From: Plantago elongata
Lineage: Eukaryota > Streptophyta > Magnoliopsida > Lamiales > Plantaginaceae
Reading direction: 5' to 3'
Length of the DNA stretch: 29,685 nt
Assembly: GCA_036897095.1 (NCBI GenBank)
Contig: JAYMSP010001680.1
Location: forward strand, 1-29,685
Shown here in pieces: positions 20,226 through 29,523 of this stretch. Below the pieces are notes generated by a model. The model saw only the letters and a list, made by a program, of their open reading frames with translations, made no database searches and was not told the origin of the DNA. Each line of letters starts with the position of its first letter. Position 1 is the stretch's first letter. Position numbers and translations under genes: made by a program.

Positions 20226-20841
20226 ACTTAAACATTGAGATGTAAAGAACTTTAATGAAGCTAAACCAAAAGCAAATGGAGAATTCATGTCCATAAGTTC
20301 TTTTTAAATGTCCAAACTTGTAATTTTTATTTTTTTTGTTCTCTCTTGCTCTTCAGTCTTTACCATTTAATTAAACTATGTTCTCTTCGTCTGAACTGAA
20401 TTGATATGATATGAATCACTGAACTGAATTTAATTATAATATAAAAAGCTACTAAGTTAAACTTAATGAATTTAAATTGAATAAAAGTGAACATAATGAG
20501 TTTTTGTTATGAGGAAGGCATATCCTTATTATATTAACATAAAATTAAATGATAAACCTTTTGAAAAAACAAATTAATAAATCAGTAAGTGCCATGACAC
20601 CCACTCATAAAATATTAATCATATTGGTTTAAAATATAATAAATATAACAATATCAATCTATCTCTTGATGCTCTCACTAATACACTTATTGTTTAATAA
20701 TCAATGGACAAACAAAACACATGAGCTAACTAAAACCTGACACACCAAAACGAATTAGGGAGGATTAAGTCGAACATTTGTGAGGAGGAGGAGATTTAAG
20801 GCGAACTAGGTTAAGTTAGGAATTAGGTACGGTTGGCAATT

Positions 20842-20877
20842 CAGTATAAAGAGGCAAGAAATTCTCTGAAACCCTAA
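20842..20877 (+). promoter_or_regulatory. TATA box plus telo-box, promoter-like
   Basis: TATA-like agtataaagagg at 20843-20854 is followed 15 bases later by a telo-box AAACCCTAA (20869-20877). A CT-rich leader-like stretch (cctttctctctagtctctac) comes next. TATA, telo-box and a pyrimidine-rich leader together are typical of promoters of translation-related plant genes. No such coding region follows; what follows is a resistance-gene-like fragment. Confidence 0.45.
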
Positions 20878-21213
20878 TACAGCCGCTATTCCTTTCTCTC
20901 TAGTCTCTACCTCTCAACCCCACTCAATCTCCAGTCCCTGATTCAAATTCCTGAGCAGATTTTACATCCTGATAATCATCATCAATACTATCAGCTTGTT
21001 GTTGATCCAAACACAAAAGCACAACTTTCACATCTCCTTCAAAAAGCTGTTTTTTTGAAAACAAATGTTGAAAAATATCCAACTTCAACCATCCAAAGAA
21101 TCCAAGGCTTGGAAACTCAAATCACTTATGCTGTGTGTAAAGCTGAAGACTTGGTGGAATCTCACCTGGTGACTGGTGTACCTTTTCAAGTCTCAACAAG
21201 CTCCCATGCCTGA
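20878..21213 (+). pseudogene. Fragment like the N-terminus of R1-type NLR resistance proteins
   Basis: A frame stays open for 111 codons from 20878 to TGA at 21211-21213 but has no ATG in its useful part. From about 20926 it reads LQSLIQIPEQILHP, later LSHLLQKAVFLKTNVEKYP, then IQGLETQITYAVCKAEDLVE followed by SHLV. Spacing and pattern (an SL..I.QILHP start, a FL...E helix, GLE..I..A...AED.(I/V)ESH) match the coiled-coil N-terminal domain of R1/late-blight-type NLR immune receptors. There is no P-loop or LRR within reach, so only about 90 residues of a roughly 900-residue protein are present. It is a relic or captured fragment, not a working receptor. Assignment rests on motif memory without alignment. 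Confidence 0.5.
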
Positions 21214-21311
21214 GACCTCATCAACTGTGGACAAGTCTCAAGAAGAACCCATGTCTCAACAGCCGCTATTCCTTTCTCTCTAGTCTCTACCTCTCAACCC
21301 CACTCAATCTC
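20879..21311. repeat. 53-base perfect direct repeat flanking the NLR-like fragment
   Basis: Bases 20879-20931 and 21259-21311 are identical (acagccgctattcctttctc...cactcaatctc). They bracket 327 bases that hold most of the NLR-like frame. The perfect match implies a recent duplication of a roughly 380-base unit, or insertion of the bracketed DNA with a copied flank. Confidence 0.9.
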
Positions 21312-21362
21312 TTATTCCTTTCACTCTACCTCTCAATCCCACTCAATCTCTTATTCCTTTCA
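21285..21362. repeat. 39-base tandem duplication
   Basis: Two adjacent copies, 21285-21323 and 21324-21362 (ctctacctctcaa.cccact... ttattcctttca), differ by one base. The first overlaps the right copy of the 53-base repeat. Confidence 0.9.
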
Positions 21363-21798
21363 TCTTCTCAAACCCAAAGTCGATTGATTGTGTGTTTTAA
21401 CTACATTTATTAGTGTTTCTCAATCTCACGTTTTCTTGAAGTCCATTTGAAGGAGAAAGAGCCTAATTTGTTGGCTGAATCCTAATCGATTTCCTTTGCA
21501 AATCCAAACTTTTATCTTTGATATTTCAACATCATTTTACACAGCTAGAAGTCCAGAACGCTACTTGACTAGCTACTCAGCCGTATAACCTCAGCTGAAA
21601 ACCATCTGAAAATGACGACATCATCTGATTGCCATGAATTACGATGATGTTGTTGGGTTTTTACTTTGAAATTAGAGTTGCATGGATGGAATTGGAAAAT
21701 GTAGTATAAAGAATTGGTAATTGGTAAATGTAGTATAAAGTTTATTTCGTGGGTGATAAACATATGAAGTTTGATGATCAATGGAATTTGTCCGTTGT

Positions 21799-21883
21799 TT
21801 TGTGTAAATGAAGTTAGACGATCAATTTATCTGGTTATTCCGGTGCTTTGTGTAAATGAAATTAGACGATCAATTTATCTGGT
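21799..21883. repeat. 48-base tandem duplication
   Basis: The 37-base segment beginning tttgtgtaaatgaa and ending tttatctggt occurs at 21799-21835 and 21847-21883 with one mismatch. Confidence 0.85.
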
Positions 21884-22083
21884 CTAGAGATCCGAGTGGA
21901 GGTTTATCACGCTACAATGAATATGCTTTCCAAAGAATTTCTGATAAGGAATCTGATTCTCACCTACAATCATTTTGAGTATTTGCGTTGGATCGTCTTG
22001 AAGTTTCCTAAACTATTGAAGTCATCCCAAATAAGATCTTATACAAAAAAGATGAGTCCAGCTAATTATCTCAAAGAAATATA

Positions 22084-22147
22084 TCATATCATTATATCAT
22101 TTGTAATATTATTAGAAATATCTCATATCATTATATCATTTGTAATA
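22084..22147. repeat. 39-base tandem duplication
   Basis: The 25-base segment tcatatcattatatcatttg and following taata occurs at 22084-22108 and 22123-22147, identical. Confidence 0.85.
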
Positions 22148-22223
22148 AAACTCTGCAAACCACATATAAATCGAATAACATTCCACAACAAGAAGATATT
22201 ATTCAATTTCAAAATTTTATATG

Positions 22224-22242
22224 CACCGCACTAAGCGCGGTG
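22224..22242. repeat. GC-rich hairpin in AT-rich surroundings
   Basis: caccgc and gcggtg pair around a 7-base loop. A small GC hairpin in AT-rich DNA recalls a Helitron 3' end, but the required CTRR close after the hairpin is not present at the usual distance. Confidence 0.25.
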
Positions 22243-23651
22243 TCCATATTTTTACACTTATATACAAATATACTAAAGGAATAAGTTTCCTTGGAGAGTG
22301 ACAAAATGAGATTGACATACATCATTGTAATATCCATACGCATCAGGAGGTTGACTAAGAACATCTGCGTCTTTTATAAAATCGGTAAACGAAATAATTT
22401 TGTACATTTTTTTTAAGGAATATCCTTGGTCTCTATATTATCAATGAAATAATAATGTCAGGATCAAGTCGGTGGGAATTGGAAAGACTTCTCAAATAAA
22501 ATATCAGAATCTATTTGACAGTGCGGAAAAACTCATAATCTGCAACGCCTTATTTTATCTGAGAAAGTAGTGATTTGCTACTCACGTGACCAAAAGCTCG
22601 TAACATTGGAAATGAAAACATGAAGTGAGCTTGTCATCAGAGTCATCAATAATATATTGTGCTAACGAATGTCATATATCATACCCCAGGTCCCCAGGAC
22701 TCATATTTAAGAGAAACCTAATCAAAACAAAGGGCAACTTGAATTGGATTTTTCCAATTCAAATTGATTTCCAATCATTACCGATTCTTTTGTCATCCAA
22801 AAAAAATCATGTTAGGGAGGGCAGGTTCAAGGAGTCATGTGACCCTTGATGCTATTAGCACATTCTCACTCAATTATATAATTGTTTAAACCTGGGGAGG
22901 ATAGGTGCAAAGATGCACAACTCCTCAACCACGTTAACCTCATGAGTCATGTCCCATCACGACTCTGGCATTTCTGATTGAACATCATTGTGAAAGAGCC
23001 TCTGACATTGTTGACTCCCTTCTATATGTAATTCCACGTTTTCTCTTCGAGGTGGCACTGAGGTGTCATGCTACTAATCCAAAGCTAACAAACTGAGGAT
23101 TCCGCTTCAACGTTGCATCAAAATTAAAACTTCATCAGACCTTCACATCTTAGTTTATTGGCAAATTCTCTAATATGTACTATCTACATATCTAAACATC
23201 CTAGTATTAAGTAAAAAAAAGTATATGGCATAGCCCCGAAGTGCAAGCAAACAGTGCTCTTGCATTTACTGAACCTATCAGTTGGTAAACTTCAAGTGAA
23301 CATGTTAGAAACCAGTCCCATAAATGCCCAAAACTCGTATACATCCTAATTCACTAATACATTGCTGCTTAAAACCACTTAATCTACAACATGTCAAAAG
23401 CTGTAAACACACTTAAGTTACAATGAGCAGAAATGTGACGATGAAACACATAAAAATTGATAGCTCAAGTTCACATTTTGGGATGTCTGATGCAGCCACA
23501 TTCACTAAAGACCTGGACCAACACTAATGAATTATTACACCTATTGAACTAAATCTTTACCATTTACTCAAGAGTCCAACTATGTAGAAGGTCATATAAA
23601 TATTATATTAATTTTCTCCCTATCAAAAATAATAATGCAATCAATTAGTAC
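22243..23651. other. Region without a recognised gene
   Basis: Mixed-composition DNA. It may contain 3' exons or untranslated sequence of the minus-strand candidate at 23652-24953, but I could not place any exon with support. A short palindrome lies at 22739-22762. Confidence 0.35.
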
Positions 23652-23771
23652 ATAAAAGGTCCGATGACCAGCAGCACCATCAACAACATCAATAACATAC
23701 TGCCCTGATAAGTGATTGAATTTTGCAACATATCCCTCCTTAATGCCAAACTTGTTTGTACAAATTTCCAC
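23652..23771 (-). CDS. Candidate internal exon, unassigned minus-strand gene
   Basis: On the minus strand, after a possible acceptor (cttgag at 23777-23772), 40 codons run open to a possible donor (TTTTAT|GTACTA). It reads VEICTNKFGIKEGYVAKFNH, then LSGQYVIDVVDGAAGHRTFY. The residue mix is clearly more protein-like than nearby frames, with a pattern like a small beta-rich domain (GYVAKFN...GQYVIDVVDG). I do not recognise the family. Splice sites are only moderate. An upstream candidate first exon is at 24885-24953. It could also be an isolated relic. Confidence 0.35.
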
Positions 23772-24345
23772 CTCAAGGTTTATTTGTCACACTTTTGAGA
23801 TGAAAATTATATATAATGTGCTCATAAATTAATCAATTAGTAGTTACAAAAGATAATTATATATTTTTTGTCCATGCTATATAACGTGAGGCAGGTCCCA
23901 ATAGGCAATAACAATGCCTGCTCGAAAATTCTGGAAACAATCTATGAAGTAACTATTCAATTGAGCAAGTGATGATAGTTATTCTTACAACATAATGCCC
24001 ATTGAAGCAACCAAAAATAAGATAAACAAGTTACCTACCTATCTGCATAAATGAGTAAAAAAAAGATATAAGGGTCCATTCAAGATTCAGTTTATATCGC
24101 CGGAATTTTTGTTACAAGGCAAAAAATGCATATCTTCCACACAACATTGTGTGTTAATGTCTTCTTATGAGGGCCACTGACGGTTGAGCATACTATTCCA
24201 TGGAGATCAAACAAGAAGCGACATAATCCTAAAATATTTGTAAATCTATCCTAGACCTTTTATAATTCTAGTAACATAATCCTACACAAGTAAACTTGGT
24301 CTGAGAAGAATAACTCATTTGCGAATGTTATTTCAATGAAACAGT

Positions 24346-24402
24346 TGTAATGTAATGTAATGTACGTACGTACGTACATACGTAGGTAAGTATGTATGTA
24401 TC
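24346..24402. repeat. Microsatellite (TGTAA)n followed by (GTAC)n/(GTAT)n
   Basis: Several TGTAA units run into tgtacgtacgtacgtacata and then decayed gtat repeats. Confidence 0.85.
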
Positions 24403-24607
24403 CAACAGACCTCAACTAAATGGGGACTAATCCAATTGTCAATTCATCAAGGTGAGAAACTGATCAAAGAAAATTTGAAATTCAACTCTCACCATCCGAC
24501 CCATGTTTCTCTATTTCATATTCAAGCAAACATAACAAATTCATAAGTAACCACAACTTAACTTAGAAAGGTAAAGAATTTGAGAAAATAACATTAATTA
24601 GTAACTT

Positions 24608-24695
24608 ACTTTGGCATTTTCTCAAACAGAGGGTGAACTTGATTGTTACACTTTGATTCTCGGACGAGTATCTCACTTTGGCATTTTCTCAAACA
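24608..24695. repeat. 67-base duplication carrying a 21-base identical core
   Basis: The core actttggcattttctcaaaca occurs at 24608-24628 and 24675-24695, and gggtga/tggtga follows each. On the minus strand both copies end in a splice-donor-like sequence (CCAAA|GTAAGT and CCAAA|GTGAGA). Confidence 0.8.
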
Positions 24696-24884
24696 TATGG
24701 TGACCTCATTTCTACGGTTTCATTATATCACAACCCTAAACCCCAATGGAACAAAGAAAGCACATTCTGAATCAACTAATTCACCAAACAAACATTCAAA
24801 ACGAAGGGAATTCACAGGGCGAAATTATAAAAAGAAAACAGGAGAGATATTTTTAAAAAAAAGCCTGTTTGGGATAATTATTAC

Positions 24885-24953
24885 CTGAAGCGAAAGAAGA
24901 CGATGTTGAAGGTGAACAAGACGGTGTTGGTTGATGAGATTAATCAGATTCAT
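24885..24953 (-). CDS. Candidate first coding exon, unassigned minus-strand gene
   Basis: On the minus strand an ATG at 24953 opens 23 codons (MNLINLINQHRLVHLQHRLL then SLQ) to a good donor (CTTCAG|GTAATA) at 24885. About 40 bases upstream, actataagacc is TATA-like, giving a short leader. The Arg- and His-rich, non-acidic start could be an organelle-targeting sequence, but this is speculative. Downstream candidates are a segment ending at the donor at 24610 (reading HPLFEKMP) and the exon at 23652-23771. The gene as a whole is unproven. Confidence 0.3.
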
Positions 24954-25017
24954 GAATCTGTTCGCTTCGCAACAGGTCTGTGGTGGTCTTATAGTGGGTG
25001 CTAAACCAACTCATTTA

Positions 25018-26384
25018 TCTACATGTCTCCAAGCGTGTGAGCTTTAATTAGGTCTCGCATGTTGTAATACCTCTTTGCAAACATTGTTCGTAACCTTGAA
25101 GGCTTTAATGGAACAACTGCACCAGGACTATCACAATAAGATGGCCTAATAAAAGAAACAAATCCTAATATAATTATCACCAGAGTAACTTTCTAACCAA
25201 GAAAATTCAGATTCTTATAGTGATTGGTACGTATAATTTTTGGCCCATTCCTTCTTGTCTCCAAGCATATGATCTCTAATTTATTTGAAGTGCCTCGATC
25301 ATATACACATTCCATCAAATGATTTTATGTATAAAGTTTCAAAAGGACAGATTGAAAGGGAGTGTGCTGATAAATTCCAGTCATTGCCCCATGGCTAATA
25401 TTTAGATGCTCAAAAAAAGGGCTACAATTATATTAAAAAAAATATTACGCTTCAAAACATTTGCTGCTTCATACTTATTTTTTAAGATTATGTAAGAATG
25501 CGGTTTTTACCTGCATATCATCCAAGCAGCAGAGAGGTAAAATGAGAAATGAGTTATAACAACTTATTAAGTGGCTATGACACTTATAGCAGCAAGATGT
25601 TTAACGAGTGTATCAAATAATGCAGGAACTGCAAATGTCCACATGAAAAGCAAGTATGTAATTTATCAAATAAACCTATTATTATGGAGCGAGGGTAAAG
25701 TAGGCAAAGGAATAATATGAGATCACCACCTTGAGAAAGATATTCAACATTATATAATAAAGCAAGGGCACTGACAAAAAAAAAAAAAAAAAAGGCTCAA
25801 TTCATCTTGATCAAGAGTAACTCATGGGGGAGATAGCTAAAGGGACCCTTGCAAAACTTTATTTTCCTAATAACCCGGACTATGCTTTCCTTAATTAACA
25901 TAATCAGACAAGAATGAAGATTAATCCAATTTTTTGTCCAATCCACAAAGTGAAATTGAATGTGTTCGAAATATAATGCAAACCAGATACTAGAGAGGGA
26001 AACTATTCCAGCATGATTGCCATAATTAAAAGCAGTGAAACAGCAAGAACCATACATTTTCTTCTACTCTTAGAAATCAACCAATATTTTCCATTTATAA
26101 CCAAAAAAAAAAAAGAAGTACTCTGACATACTAATCTAGCATAACTGAAGTATCTGGTAATGTAAGAAAAATAGAATAACATTTACGAAATTACCTAACC
26201 CCAAGGTAGCACAAGAACATATCTCTCTATTCTGAAATAATTTTCATCTTCTTGAGAAATACATACCATAATTACTGAAACATTTTCACCATCACCATCA
26301 ACCCACATAATAGTTAACCATCATGCCTTCAAAAACATCAATGAGTTCACAAATAGGTGGGTTCAGGAACCTATTTAATACTAA
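25018..26384. other. Region without a recognised gene; A18 tract at 25776-25793
   Basis: On the minus strand about 25018-25125 stays open (PSRLRTMFAKRYYNMRDLIK) to TAG near 25017 but has no supporting context. A run of 18 A at 25776-25793 could be a retroposon tail, but no SINE or LINE body was seen next to it. Confidence 0.3.
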
Positions 26385-26971
26385 CTAAAAAGGTTGAGTG
26401 GTGTGGTGATGACTGGGTCGAAGGTGAAGCCATAAAAAATGGAAGAGCAACAAAGTACAGTTTCCAAACAAATATAAAACACATTTCTCTCTGCCATTAA
26501 CAATAGGAAAATTGAAAGTGTCCAATTCATCATTCATGACCATGGAAAACCCCTGAAAATCTACTACTGGTTCATCTCGGAATGTGAGAAACAAAAACCA
26601 AACAAACTAAAATTATAACACATCGTGACTCGAGCAAAGTCTGATTTTTGTCTTTGTTTGTCCAATTTACATTGAATGATAGCAAATACATCAAAAAAAG
26701 AATAAAATTTCCTACTACCAAGAAACAAAATCGAACATGATAACACAGTGAAAAGGAATGGGAGAAAAAATAAAACAAATTCGATAATATGTTCCTCACC
26801 TCGAGAGGAATAAACGATGGTGGAGAAGCAGTTGTGGTGCCTTTTAATTGATGAGCATTCGACCGGTTGGAGACATGGAACAGTGGGGTCGAGTATAATA
26901 GCAGCGGTGGAGAAATTGAGCAAGGCTGGCGCCGGTTTGCGTCTCCCATCGATTACAATCGGTGATATCAT
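26385..26971 (-). CDS. Candidate two-exon gene of unknown function
   Basis: On the minus strand an ATG at 26971 opens 57 codons (MISPIVIDGRRKPAPALLNF...) to a strong donor (CTCGAG|GTGAGG) at 26800. A T-rich run ending cacattccgag gives an acceptor at 26576, and exon 2 starts at 26575. Phases agree (G + AT = Asp), and the joined frame runs to TAG at 26385, giving about 119 residues. The CT-rich DNA at about 27030-27150 could be its leader. The 224-base intron is AT-rich and normal. I recognise no domain. Exon 2 turns hydrophobic and low-information after about 30 codons, so the real transcript may splice again. A plus-strand frame (26817-27029) overlaps exon 1 and is the main alternative. Confidence 0.27.
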
Positions 26972-27229
26972 TGGGAAAAAATGTGCACAAGCGATTACTT
27001 GGGCTGATGAATCGAGCGACGATTCATGAGCCAACGGTAAACTTCGGGGAAAGGTGTAGCGTTCCGACTAAGATGAGGATTGCAAGTGGCATGGAAGAGC
27101 CGACGAGACGATTGATGAGGAGACGAGAGGTAGGAAAAAATCAAAACGTGAGGATGGAATTGGAAAAGTTGTTTACGTTTTCAAAAATTGTTAAACAAAC
27201 GGTAACTTATTATATTGTTTACTTATAAT

Positions 27230-27803
27230 TGACTTTATCAGCTTTAATTATTCAAACTGTATAATGATATAGATTTCTGCAATTTATATTTTCATTATAT
27301 ATTGTTTTCATTATATGTGATACAATTATATTTCAAATATAAAAGTATATAGAACACTTCGATTTGACGATAGTGAGGCAAGTTCATATAAAAAAAATAA
27401 TTGTTCGATAATTTTTGTAACGAAATGGAGAATGAATATAATCGTTTGATTTTTCTAAAGTTAGAATGAAGTTTGGAAAGTTTATTAAATATAATTGAGA
27501 ATGATGGTACTAGTGATAAATTTAAATTTATATTTGCGACCCAATGCAATTTAACATCAATACTAATAATACAAATCAATTACTCTCCTTTTTATTATTA
27601 ATAAAGTAATTTAATTTTACACAATTTTTAATAAATATATATGGTAAGTAGTTAAGAATGAATTTGAGATAGAAAAGTTCATATGAAGTCAAATAATATG
27701 TGGTTAAAAATGAATTGGATGAAGTCAAATAATATATGGTTAAAAATGAGTTGTATAATAAATCTTATTTTCATGAATATAAAATTATTTCACTACAATG
27801 AAG
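27230..27803. other. Very AT-rich intergenic stretch
   Basis: No gene. It contains one 36-base tandem duplication, listed separately. Confidence 0.45.
27683..27754. repeat. 36-base tandem duplication
   Basis: Adjacent copies 27683-27718 and 27719-27754 (atgaagtcaaataatat.tgg, then ttaaaaatga.ttg) differ at about three positions. Confidence 0.85.
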
Positions 27804-27883
27804 TGCAGTTCAGTTGGTAAGACGCTTCAACTCTAACTAATAGGTTGAAGTTTGAAGTCATTCTTTAGCCGTTTAAAAAAAAA
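27804..27883 (+). mobile_element. tRNA-like SINE relic
   Basis: gcagttcagttggtaagacgc resembles a polymerase III A box. About 35 bases later ggttgaagtttgaagtca resembles a decayed B box, and an A-run (27875-27883) ends the unit. Between them a stem (tcaac/gttga) sits where a tRNA anticodon stem would be, but the loop is too long for a working tRNA. This suits a short tRNA-derived SINE copy or tRNA pseudogene. Confidence 0.38.
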
Positions 27884-28018
27884 TACTGAAAATAAAAAAT
27901 ATTTCATTTTCTCTTTTTATTTCAGATAAGCATCCAAGTGCCAAACTTGACTTAAACTGTTGACTTGTCTAATTTTATACCATATCAAATACGAATAAAT
28001 TAGTACTATGTTTTAAAT

Positions 28019-28330
28019 CATGTAGATTGGCATGACACTTAAATGTCCATTTTGATGAGATTTTGGTGAAATTGTGTTTGGAATGGAATTGAAATTGGGT
28101 ATTTGAAGTGTATTTTAGGCTAAGGGGCTGATTGTCATGGCATTTGAATGGAGATTTTGGTGAAATTGTGTTTGGAATAGAATTGAAATGAGGATATTTG
28201 AAGTGTATTTTAGGTCAAATCACTGTTCATCGAGCCAAATGGGGGCATTTAAATGCCAGCTCAATCAGCTCCTAAATCAATGTTCATTGAGTCAAATGGA
28301 GCGATTTAAATACTATGACAATCATCCCCG
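28019..28330. mobile_element. Outer Tourist-like MITE, split by a copy of its own family
   Basis: The left part (about 28019-28120) and right part (28276-28330) together resemble the inner MITE at 28124-28272. agattttggtgaaattgtgt recurs at 28054 and 28152, tatttgaagtgtattttagg at 28101 and 28195, and tgttcat.gag.caaatgg at 28224 and 28280. The right end (gacaatcatccccg) is the reverse complement of the family terminus (GGGG.TGATTGTCAT); the left end (gattggcatgacac) is a decayed version. Net length without the insert is about 160 bases. Confidence 0.75.
28124..28272. mobile_element. Inner Tourist-like MITE (149 bases, TAA target duplication)
   Basis: It begins GGGGCTGATTGTCATGGCAT and ends with the imperfect reverse complement (aatgccagctcaatcagctcc), so terminal inverted repeats are about 25 bases. 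It is flanked by TAA at 28121-28123 and 28273-28275, the target duplication of PIF/Harbinger-type Tourist MITEs. There is no coding capacity. The flanking DNA is another copy of the same family. Confidence 0.8.
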
Positions 28331-28333
28331 TAA

Positions 28334-28810
28334 TCATCGATTGGTGTATCCTTTTTTATTTTACTTAAGTGCCAGGTTAGTCATTCTAAAAAATGTGTGT
28401 ATTGCTAGATTTGTGTAATGATGAACCCAACTTGTATTCGTACAAATTTCGTGAGGAATGTGACAATTGACGTCCATATGAAGAAATTATTGGCATTAAA
28501 TTGGGAGAGAGATGGACAAGTGAATAATGATATTAAACTAGTTGAGCTAATAAAATTGAATAAAAATGAGTAGAAAAAAAAACTCGAGTTAGAGTAAATT
28601 TGAATGAGCTTGAAAAAGTAACGAACCCTATCAATTAAACATATTAAAATTGATGATTATATAACATATAAATCTATGAAAAATAAATACCCACTTCCTC
28701 TTTTTTGCAAGGTTTATATTTTAATTTTGGGTGAATTTTAAGAGATATAATATGAAATAATAACTTGAGGCTAGAAAGCAAGAAATAGAATAGAAAAGTA
28801 AGAGTGACAA
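28334..28810. other. AT-rich intergenic stretch, no gene
   Basis: No coding frame, RNA gene or repeat recognised. Confidence 0.45.
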
Positions 28811-29007
28811 TGTAACGTCCCATATTTCAAGTCAAATTCCTAGAGTTTAAAGGGATTGAGAGCGTTAATCATATCAGCAATGTGCACATTTCTTTTTAGA
28901 AATCCACATAGGAGGAATTGGTCAAGCATATCAATTTAAGAGTTGTCCATGAGTAACTGTACTGGCCAATGGACCGGGCTCAACCGATTAGCAGTTGGGT
29001 CGTTACA
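28811..29007. mobile_element. LTR-like relic with TGTAACG...CGTTACA ends (fossil)
   Basis: A 197-base segment starts tgtaacgtccca and ends tgggtcgttaca, which are near-perfect inverted repeats of each other. TGTAAC...GTTACA ends are frequent in plant LTRs, so a solo LTR is the first guess; a MITE is the alternative. No matching target duplication is visible on the two sides. Confidence 0.4.
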
Positions 29008-29523
29008 AATATTGAATATAGTGAGTTCCTAGAGGAATGTTAAAGTTTATTTTTTTTTAAAGTTAAAATGTAAACCTTTAAAAAGAACAGGAAAAACATA
29101 ACAATAAATGAAATTCAAATTCTGCTCATTTATTTTATCACCCCAGTCGTGCTCAAGCTTCAATGAGTAAAGACATTGTTAAGACTCGACTCATATAACA
29201 ACTCTACAGGTGAATGAGGATCCCAATTGCAAAAGTAATTGTTCAATTAATTTATAGACAAGTCTATGAATTGAAACTTTCCGATTTAGGTTAACACTGT
29301 ATGAGAGGTAAGTTTAAAAAATTAACATTAATGAATTACATAGTAGTGTTAAGGTAGGGGATCAATTGAGCGAGCAGAAGAGAAACATAGATAAACCGAC
29401 TACTGTTGAGTCCCCAAGAGGTGAGATCTCTCGGGAGAGGATCAAATTCATCTATCAAGATACCATATCTTTTGGTTTCAGTTTGTACGAGTACATGTGA
29501 TTCAAAGAGATTACACGAATCAC
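29008..29523. other. Intergenic, no gene recognised
   Basis: Overlapping short frames on both strands at 29336-29615 have no domain and overlap a dispersed repeat, so they are probably repeat-derived. Confidence 0.35.

Larger units (their letters stand above)
19617..20840. other. Intergenic region, no gene recognised
   Basis: It holds a two-copy 43-base tandem repeat (19680-19762) and one member of a dispersed repeat (20151-20225). Short minus-strand frames around 20058-20294 overlap the dispersed repeat and have no recognisable domain. Confidence 0.4.
21363..22222. other. Intergenic, no gene recognised
   Basis: A GTG-initiated frame (21896-22234) has AT-driven composition and no domain. 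Two tandem duplications inside are listed separately. Confidence 0.4.

Noticed and set aside
21896-22234. 112-codon frame starting with GTG
   Set aside because: AT-driven composition, includes a tandem duplication, no domain. I considered an LRR remnant of the nearby NLR-like fragment but found no LxxLxL pattern.
22739-22762. Short palindrome ttgaattgga/tccaattcaa
   Set aside because: A 10-base perfect arm in AT-rich DNA is expected by chance; no terminator or element context.
25320-25400. Purine tract attgaaagggag followed by TGTGCTG, like the start of an LTR
   Set aside because: No matching second LTR, no primer site and no polyprotein remnant alongside.
25776-25793. A18 run as a retroposon tail
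   Set aside because: No SINE, LINE or processed-gene body could be recognised on either side, so it is noted only as a homopolymer.
26817-27029. 70-codon plus-strand ATG frame
   Set aside because: Overlaps the minus-strand candidate exon and lacks a domain, upstream promoter or splice support; kept only as the alternative to the minus-strand candidate.
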